This document shows positions 58,702 to 64,000 of a stretch of DNA of 64,000 nucleotides, in pieces. The stretch lies in the NCBI RefSeq assembly GCF_052118625.1, contig NZ_JBQKGW010000002.1, positions 62,001-126,000 on the forward strand, read 5' to 3'. Both the position numbers and the translations under genes were made by a program. Below the pieces are notes generated by a model. It saw only the letters and a program-made list of their open reading frames with translations, had not been told where the DNA came from and ran no database searches. This DNA comes from Porcincola sp945869225. Lineage in GTDB: Bacteria > Bacillota > Clostridia > Lachnospirales > Lachnospiraceae. Positions within the stretch are counted from its first letter, which is position 1. Every line of letters begins with the position of its first letter.

Positions 58702-59847
58702 TCAGATGGTCGGGTCGGTCGGGTCGTACGTGTGATTCCAGCTCCCGACATAGGGAGTCATCGGCTTCCCGAGTGGGTCATTCTTCGCAGAGCCGTGGAA
58801 GATTACGACCGTGGACCCGACTGGGACATTGTCATAGATATATTTGGCATTGATGGCTGCCAGCCGCACGCACCCATGGGAGGCCGCCTGTCCAAGTTTG
58901 TTATATCCGCTGATGGCCATGGAATACTTGTCATATGGCGCTGAGTACGGAATCGAATGGAACAGGATATCCCATGTAATATGGGAGCACCACTGTCCCC
59001 AGGACGGTCCCAGCAGCTCATGCCAGCGCAGATGATCCATGATCCGGAAAGTTCCGTCCGGCGTCGCTCCATTCAGACCAACCGAGCAGGCAAATGCCTT
59101 CACCGGTGTACTTCCGCGGTAAACCGTAACGGTGCAGGTTGACTGATTGACCTTCACGCTCCATGGCCCTGTCACCGGCTCTTTCACCTTGATTCCATTC
59201 GTTCCGAAGTTGTAGGTTTTCCCCTTCAGTGTAACCGTTCCGGTCGCCATCGCACCGGACTGCGGATCAAAATAGTACTGTCTTCCACCGATCCTTACCA
59301 GTCCTGTCACCATGCGGCCGGCATTATTGAAATAGTATCGCAGCCCGTCCTTCCGGAGCCATCCGGTGACAGCCGTTCCGCGCAGTTTTCCGGCCCCCTT
59401 CATATAGTAGGTTCCCCTGGAAGTCTTCACCCAGCCGGTCTGCATCACATGACTGCTTCTGTCAAAATAGTAATACCGCTTCCCGATTTTCCTGAGCCCG
59501 CGGTACAGAACACCGCTTTTTGCCGCATAATAGGTATGCCCAAGCGGGTCCGTGGCAAATGCACCTTTCACAAGGGTTCCGTTTTTCCGGAAATAATAGC
59601 CCTTTTTCCCAAGCTTCAGGTAGCCGACTGTCACAGCACCATCTTGGTCCGGATCCAGGTAATAGGTTTTCTTCCCCTTCTTCAGCCAGCCCTTCACCTT
59701 CCTGCCCGATGTTCTGTAATAATACCGCTTTCCATCCTGTCTGACAAATCCTGCCTGTGCAGAAGATGATGCAAGGACTGCCAGCAGCAGGACAGCCAGC
59801 ATCCCGATCAACAGCCGTTTCCACTTGACTACAATATGCTCACTCAT
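58702..59847 (-). CDS. L,D-transpeptidase (YkuD) with cell-wall-binding repeats
   Basis: 381-aa exported protein. Signal peptide LLIGMLAVLLLAVLASSSAQA, then about eight aromatic Gly-rich repeats of the choline/cell-wall-binding type (e.g. VKGWLKKGKKTYYLD, QTGWVKTSRGTYYMK) at about 35-225. The YkuD domain follows with the catalytic SHGCVRL at 323-329 and an upstream histidine in the HSIPYSAP region. It should cross-link or modify peptidoglycan on the cell surface. ATG 59847 has GGGAGGG upstream. It follows the HPr gene by 35 nt. Confidence 0.92.
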   Translation of the reverse strand: MSEHIVVKWKRLLIGMLAVLLLAVLASSSAQAGFVRQDGKRYYYRTSGRKVKGWLKKGKKTYYLDPDQDGAVTVGYLKLGKKGYYFRKNGTLVKGAFATDPLGHTYYAAKSGVLYRGLRKIGKRYYYFDRSSHVMQTGWVKTSRGTYYMKGAGKLRGTAVTGWLRKDGLRYYFNNAGRMVTGLVRIGGRQYYFDPQSGAMATGTVTLKGKTYNFGTNGIKVKEPVTGPWSVKVNQSTCTVTVYRGSTPVKAFACSVGLNGATPDGTFRIMDHLRWHELLGPSWGQWCSHITWDILFHSIPYSAPYDKYSMAISGYNKLGQAASHGCVRLAAINAKYIYDNVPVGSTVVIFHGSAKNDPLGKPMTPYVGSWNHTYDPTDPTI

Positions 59848-59882
59848 CACGTTCCCTCCCGCTGTTTCCAAACAGCTTCTGA

Positions 59883-60146
59883 TCAATCCTCATCCAGATG
59901 TTCGAGCAGCGTGCAGATTGCGGCGATCGCTTCCCTCTCGTCCGGTCCGCTGCAGACAATCTCCATCTTCGTCCCAGCCACAGCCTGTGCACTCAGCACA
60001 CTGAGCATGCTCTTAAGATTGTATACGCCGGTTCCGACCTTCATCTCCGTCCTGCACTGAAATTTCAGCGCAAGATCACAGACCTTCCCGGCAGGGCGCA
60101 GATGAAGCCCCTTCTCATTATTCAGTACAATCTCTCTGCTTTCCAT
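59883..60146 (-). CDS. HPr family phosphocarrier protein
   Basis: 87 aa. The active histidine is in KGLHLRPAGKVCDLA (consensus GLHARPA) at about residue 15 and the regulatory serine region reads NLKSMLSVLSAQ (consensus LKSIMGVMSL), so both phosphorylation sites are kept, with some divergence around them. It is 3 nt after cdaR and 35 nt before the transpeptidase gene, far from enzyme I at 24673. It may be the general HPr or a regulatory Crh-like form. Confidence 0.85.
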   Translation of the reverse strand: MESREIVLNNEKGLHLRPAGKVCDLALKFQCRTEMKVGTGVYNLKSMLSVLSAQAVAGTKMEIVCSGPDEREAIAAICTLLEHLDED

Positions 60147-60149
60147 CTC

Positions 60150-61475
60150 TTATCCCTGATCTGCCTCCGTCGCAGCCTCCTGTTTCGCAGAGACAACTGT
60201 CAGCGAAACATCACCTGCAAGCTCATACCCATCCGGCACCGTCACCTGAACAGGGATCTCATAGCTTCCGGGTTCCGCACATCGGCTCAAATCGATTGAC
60301 AACGATATGTCTTTCGCTGTAAGAGGTTTCTCGTCATCCTCTGTCGCATGGACACTGACTGAGATCTTGTCAGCCGGGGTAAAGACCAGATCCATACCCT
60401 CCGGCCGGTTCTGTACAGCGATGTCGCTGAGCGGAATATCCAGCGTCACATCCCCATTCTTCTCGATGGAAACCTCCACCTCGACGGACGGATCCGCATC
60501 CGAGATCAGCTTGAGGCCGGACATCTGATCCAGCGTGTCCTCAAGGTTGATCTCCTGCTTTACATTCTCCTTTGCCCCCGAGACATTGATGACATCCTTC
60601 ACCGTCAGCTCGTCGCCAAGTTCCGCGAGCGCCTCATCTGTTCCTGCAACGGATATGGTCTCCGGGATCATCTTGATGGAGGAGACACGGTACCCCCAGG
60701 CAGGTGTCCCGGTCGTGCGGATCCGGATCGGCACATCGGTCCGGATTTTCCACAGATCAACCATCACCTTCACGGTATGATCCTTGATGACTGTCCCGGC
60801 CGCGTCCTTGAACTCAAGGGACTTCATCTGAGCATCCGTCAGCTCGTCCCCGTTTTTATCATAGACTTTCAGGACACTGGAAAGCGTATAGTCAGAGGAA
60901 AGCCCCGCGACATCGACCGGTGCGACGACCTGATTGATCCTCCTCATCAGCGATGACGGGCCGGCCAGCACGATGTTCTTGCCTGTCGTCACCGACGATG
61001 AGCCAACCTCCCAGCCTGTTGCCGGCGTCCCGTTGGTCGAGATGGAGGCCACATAAGTCTGCTCCACCTTGTCCTCCAGCTTGACAGACAGAGAGGACGG
61101 CAGCACCTCAATCTTGTCCCAGGTCACCTGCGGATTGCTGCAGGTGACCGTCAGAGGGACAGTATTCATGCTGTTAAGGTTCTTCATGTCCGCTTCCACG
61201 TAGAAATCAGAACCGTTCCGGGCCAGCTGGCTGAGAACAGACCTGCGGTCCGTGACTCTCAGCGTAACCGTGCCGTTTCCCTGCTGCTCGACCACCTTCC
61301 CGATGTCCGCAACAGCATCCTGATTGACAATCGTAATCGGTACATTTGTAAACAGCTGGGTCTTGACCGGGTTGTTCGTATTTGTCACGCCGACCCATAC
61401 AAAGAATGCAATGACCAGGGCCGCGATTTTCAGCCCGATGTTCCGGAACAGCGCCTCCCCGATTTTATGTCCCAT
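60150..61475 (-). CDS. cdaR: YbbR-domain protein, regulator of CdaA
   Basis: 441 aa. One N-terminal membrane segment (IGLKIAALVIAFFVWVGV followed by TNTNNP) and several extracytoplasmic YbbR repeats with the typical VTVRGPSSLM-like phrase (here IVLAGPSSLMRRINQVVAPVDVAGLS and ISVAGTDEALAEL). CdaR binds and modulates the cyclic-di-AMP synthase. Its start overlaps the cdaA stop by about 11 nt. The C-terminal tail ends in an acidic stretch. Confidence 0.93.
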   Translation of the reverse strand: MGHKIGEALFRNIGLKIAALVIAFFVWVGVTNTNNPVKTQLFTNVPITIVNQDAVADIGKVVEQQGNGTVTLRVTDRRSVLSQLARNGSDFYVEADMKNLNSMNTVPLTVTCSNPQVTWDKIEVLPSSLSVKLEDKVEQTYVASISTNGTPATGWEVGSSSVTTGKNIVLAGPSSLMRRINQVVAPVDVAGLSSDYTLSSVLKVYDKNGDELTDAQMKSLEFKDAAGTVIKDHTVKVMVDLWKIRTDVPIRIRTTGTPAWGYRVSSIKMIPETISVAGTDEALAELGDELTVKDVINVSGAKENVKQEINLEDTLDQMSGLKLISDADPSVEVEVSIEKNGDVTLDIPLSDIAVQNRPEGMDLVFTPADKISVSVHATEDDEKPLTAKDISLSIDLSRCAEPGSYEIPVQVTVPDGYELAGDVSLTVVSAKQEAATEADQG

Positions 61476-62334
61476 TCTTTGGCTTCTCCTTCCTGAATAT
61501 CGGTCTGCGCTTCAGCTCAGACTTATTCTGGAATTGAATCATCCGATCGCGGAAACGTTCCTCCGTAACCCCTCTCTCCAGGCTGCCCCGGTAGGCAAGG
61601 GAAATCCGTCCCGTCTCCTCCGACACGATGACAGTAAGGGAATCTGTCACTTCCGAAATGCCGACGCCCGCTCTGTGGCGGGTTCCAAGCTCCTTGCTGA
61701 GTCTCATATTGTCAGACAGCGGAAGATAGCAGGTCGCCGCTGTCACCCGGTCTCCCCTGACAATCACAGCGCCATCGTGCAGCGGCGTATTCTTCTCAAA
61801 AATATTGATCAGAAGCTGGGACGTAACCAGCGCATCGACCTCGATTCCTGTCCGCTCGTACTCCGACAGATTATCATTCTGTTCGATGACAATCAGAGCC
61901 CCCGTCTTTGCGCGCGCCATCTCCTCGCAGCCGCGAATAATCTCATTCATGGTTCTGTCGGAGAACAGCTGCTCAAACTGCCGGTTCGGCATGAACAGTC
62001 TGGTCACGATCTGCCTTCTTCCAAGCGACTCCAGTGCTTTTCTCAGCTCCGGCTGGAAGATGACCATCGCCGCCATGATCACAAGTCCCAGCCCCTGGTT
62101 GATGATATAGATCAGGGTCGTCATCTGAAATATGTAGATCAGGGTGACAAAAACCCCGATCACGACAAGTCCCTTCATCAGCGACCAGGCATGGGATGTC
62201 TTGATCCATGCAAGAATCTTATAGATAATCCAGGCAAGAATCAGAATCTGAATGATGTCGATCGGCGTAACCGTAATCGACGGCAGACGCATCCAGTAAA
62301 AATGTGCAGATATCCATTGAAGCGCAGCCTTCAT
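61465..62334 (-). CDS. cdaA: Diadenylate cyclase CdaA
   Basis: Membrane-bound cyclic-di-AMP synthase of 289 aa. Three N-terminal membrane segments (IDIIQILILAWIIYKIL, LMKGLVVIGVFVTLIYIF, TLIYIINQGLGLVIMAAMVIFQPE), then the DAC domain with DGA at 187-189 (TPLHDGAVIVRGD) and RHR at 219-221 (GTRHRAGVGISE). ATG 62334 has AGAGGAG upstream. It is the first gene of cdaA-cdaR-HPr-transpeptidase; glmM, the common third gene, is missing. Confidence 0.96.
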   Translation of the reverse strand: MKAALQWISAHFYWMRLPSITVTPIDIIQILILAWIIYKILAWIKTSHAWSLMKGLVVIGVFVTLIYIFQMTTLIYIINQGLGLVIMAAMVIFQPELRKALESLGRRQIVTRLFMPNRQFEQLFSDRTMNEIIRGCEEMARAKTGALIVIEQNDNLSEYERTGIEVDALVTSQLLINIFEKNTPLHDGAVIVRGDRVTAATCYLPLSDNMRLSKELGTRHRAGVGISEVTDSLTVIVSEETGRISLAYRGSLERGVTEERFRDRMIQFQNKSELKRRPIFRKEKPKNGT

Positions 62335-62394
62335 TCTGCTCCTCTTTTCCGGCAGTACCAAAATCCATATTGTTCAGAAACTGTTGTACCATAC

Positions 62395-62423
62395 ATTATA
62401 CGAAGAAAATGGAAGGAATACCA
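62395..62423 (-). promoter_or_regulatory. Candidate promoter of the cdaA operon
   Basis: Perfect TATAAT at 62400-62395 read leftward; the -35 at 62423-62418 (TGGTAT) is weak. It lies 60 nt before the cdaA start. Confidence 0.45.
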
Positions 62424-62454
62424 CCGACTTTCTTAAGATTTATGAATCGGTGGT
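62420..62454 (-). terminator. Hairpin at the comF stop codon, possible weak terminator
   Basis: ACCACCGA / TCGGTGGT stem of 8 bp beginning at the comF stop. The downstream sequence is T-rich but interrupted, so termination would be partial. Confidence 0.4.
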
Positions 62455-63236
62455 TACTCCGCCCCTCGTCCTGTACAGAGCGTCAGAAAGTATATCTGTG
62501 TGACACCAGCTTTTCTCAGCGCGGCAGCCGCATGATCCATCGTCATCCCCGTCGTGTAGATATCATCTACAAGGAGAACGGACTGCGGCAGCAATTCGTG
62601 TTCTCTGACAGCGAAGGCCCCTCTGAGATTCGCAATCCTGTGTTCCCGCCCAAGTTTCCTGGAAGCTTTTGTATAGCGCGTCCGGATCAGCACGTTCTCC
62701 AGGACCGGAATTCTGCAGAGCCCTGACAGCTCTCTTGCCAGAAGGACAGCCTGGTCGAATCCCCGCTCCGCCCGTTTCTTTGGATGCATGGGAACCGGAA
62801 TGATACAGGCAGCATTCCACTTCTGAAGATGTCCTCTGTGCGCAGCGTACATGCAGGCAGCGTAGAAGGGCAGATACTCCCGGTGATTATAGAATTTCAT
62901 CCGGTTGACAGACAGCCGGATGCCCCTCTCATACAGCAGAGCGGCGCGTCCCTCCGTGAATGCATGGTCTGTCCTCGCGCAGTCCGCGCAGACCGCCTTC
63001 TCCTGGCTGGCGATCGGCTTTCCGCACCGGATGCAGACAGGTTCCGTCACCCAGGGCAGCTCCGCCCTGCAGCGTCCGCAGACCAGGGGTTCCTCCTTTG
63101 CCAGGATTTTCCCGCAGACCGGACACCGTCCCGGGTATAAAAAATCCAGGAACTGTCTGATCCGTAAAACCGGCTTCTCTCTTTTCATCCGTTCATCCGG
63201 CACTCTCCAGGGGGAAGTGTCCTTTGCTGGAGCCAC
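62454..63236 (-). CDS. comF: ComF family protein
   Basis: About 245-260 aa. An N-terminal zinc region with paired cysteines (PGRCPVCGKIL, LVCGRCRAELP, PVCIRCGKP, AVCADCARTD) precedes a phosphoribosyltransferase fold with IIPVPMHPKKRAERGFDQA and the PRPP loop SVLLVDDIYTTGMTMDHAA. ComF proteins are linked to DNA uptake or single-strand DNA handling. GTG 63236 has GGGAG 10 nt upstream; ATG 63188 is an alternative. It follows the RecD2-like gene by 29 nt. Confidence 0.92.
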   Translation of the reverse strand: MAPAKDTSPWRVPDERMKREKPVLRIRQFLDFLYPGRCPVCGKILAKEEPLVCGRCRAELPWVTEPVCIRCGKPIASQEKAVCADCARTDHAFTEGRAALLYERGIRLSVNRMKFYNHREYLPFYAACMYAAHRGHLQKWNAACIIPVPMHPKKRAERGFDQAVLLARELSGLCRIPVLENVLIRTRYTKASRKLGREHRIANLRGAFAVREHELLPQSVLLVDDIYTTGMTMDHAAAALRKAGVTQIYFLTLCTGRGAE

Positions 63237-63265
63237 TGCCCCTGCGCTCCCACACTGATCATTCT

Positions 63266-64000
63266 CTACAGTCCGTCATCAGCCTCCGGTTCATCCATCC
63301 ATGCAAAAGGATTCTCATCCTCCTCCTGCTGATGCTTCTGTTCCTCACATTCCTGAAGCCTCAGGTCAAGCGTTGTATAGCGCTTTTCCTGCATCGTGTT
63401 ATCGATCATGTCGTCCAGGACACCCGGATCACCGATCAGAACAACACACTTTCTGGCCCTTGTGATCGCCGTATAGATCAGATTCCGGTTCATCAGCATC
63501 CTCGGTCCCCTCAGCATCGGGATGATGACAGCCGGATACTCGCTTCCCTGAGCCTTGTGAATGGTGACTGCATAGGAAAGCTCGAGCTGGTCGAGCTCCG
63601 ATTTTTCATAGTCGACACACCTGTGCTCATCGAATTCGACCGTCATCAGGTCTGTCAGTGGATCAATTGTCCGTATGACGCCCATGTCGCCATTATAAAT
63701 GCCGGCCCCGGTGTCAATGACAGCCCCGTATCGTCCCCGGATGGTCCATTCCTTCTGGTAGTTATTCCGGACCTGCATGACACGGTCTCCCTCGCGGAAC
63801 ACGACATCGCCTCTTGTCCACTCCCGCTTCCGCGGCCCGGGCGGATTGAGTGCCTGCTGCATGACCGCATTGAGCCGAATGGTTCCGACAAGTCCCTTTT
63901 TCATCGGCGTCATCACCTGGATGTCTGCCGTGTCTGCCTGCACGTATTTAGGCAGACTGTCGCGAACCAGATGGATCGCCTGTCCGATGATATCCTCCGC
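63266..64000 (-). CDS. RecD2-like ATP-dependent DNA helicase, C-terminal part
   Basis: 3' portion of an SF1 helicase gene; the N-terminal domains lie beyond the right edge. Frame is open to the last base. Seen: DIQVMTPMKKGLVGTIRLNAVMQQALNPP, VVFREGDRVMQVRNNYQKEW, GDMGVIRTIDPLTDLMTVEFD, and motifs V-VI AVTIHKAQGSEYPAVIIPML and YTAITRARKCVVLIGDP, the UvrD_C_2-type end of RecD2. The tail is acidic (DENPFAWMDEPEADDGL). Co-directional with comF. Confidence 0.9.
   Translation of the reverse strand, partial: AEDIIGQAIHLVRDSLPKYVQADTADIQVMTPMKKGLVGTIRLNAVMQQALNPPGPRKREWTRGDVVFREGDRVMQVRNNYQKEWTIRGRYGAVIDTGAGIYNGDMGVIRTIDPLTDLMTVEFDEHRCVDYEKSELDQLELSYAVTIHKAQGSEYPAVIIPMLRGPRMLMNRNLIYTAITRARKCVVLIGDPGVLDDMIDNTMQEKRYTTLDLRLQECEEQKHQQEEDENPFAWMDEPEADDGL

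Overview
The window looks like chromosomal DNA of a GC-rich Lachnospiraceae-like member of the Clostridia (Bacillota). The evidence is an mraZ-rsmH-ftsL-ftsI-mraY-murD-ftsQ-ftsZ cell-division cluster, a RpoD/ClpX/FolC block, Gram-positive CdaA/CdaR, an LCP ligase, a YkuD transpeptidase with cell-wall-binding repeats, strong AGGAGG-type ribosome sites and frequent TTG/GTG starts. I see no tRNA, rRNA, CRISPR array, transposase or prophage. Almost everything is on the minus strand; only a GH32 glycosidase and a PTS enzyme I (23023-26304) run the other way.

Layout from left to right: (1) 1-7500, a pentose module read leftward as xylB-like kinase, DUF4867 protein, fucose/arabinose-isomerase-fold enzyme and aldose epimerase, then after a terminator a ChvE-like sugar-binding protein and its ABC ATPase (cut by the edge). 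An AraR-type box sits in the leader. (2) 7554-12998, a lipid kinase, a radical SAM protein, a possible manganese exporter under a palindromic operator, and aroE-aroD separated by a pair of palindromic repeats. (3) 13065-22626, a trimmed division/wall cluster with MraZ boxes upstream. (4) 23023-26304, the plus-strand GH32/ptsI island with its own promoter and a 24-bp perfect palindrome. (5) 26423-36477, a tight run of HtrA-like protein, clpX, rpoD, folC, a 52-aa ORF, a zinc-ribbon/TPR membrane protein and a RelA/SpoT-type synthetase fused to an unknown C-terminal region. (6) 36559-58491, a 22-kb surface-polysaccharide locus. (7) 58702-64000, YkuD transpeptidase, HPr, cdaR, cdaA, comF and the 3' part of a recD2-like helicase gene.

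The polysaccharide locus can be read as one pathway. A phosphoglycosyltransferase primes the lipid carrier. Several GT2/GT4 enzymes extend the chain. A methyltransferase-kinase fusion resembling the WbdD chain terminator may cap it. Wzm/Wzt, with a long Wzt C-terminal domain that could read the cap, export it, and an LCP protein could attach it to the wall. An aminosugar transaminase and a pair of small flippase-like proteins suggest an aminosugar decoration.

Most unusual observations: the HtrA-like protein has lost all three catalytic residues; the alarmone-synthetase fusion is translationally linked to an operon with a 52-aa ORF and a TPR protein; the capping enzyme and Wzt pair sit in a Gram-positive genome; and HPr lies in the cyclic-di-AMP operon, far from enzyme I. 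All functions are inferred from sequence reading without database searches.
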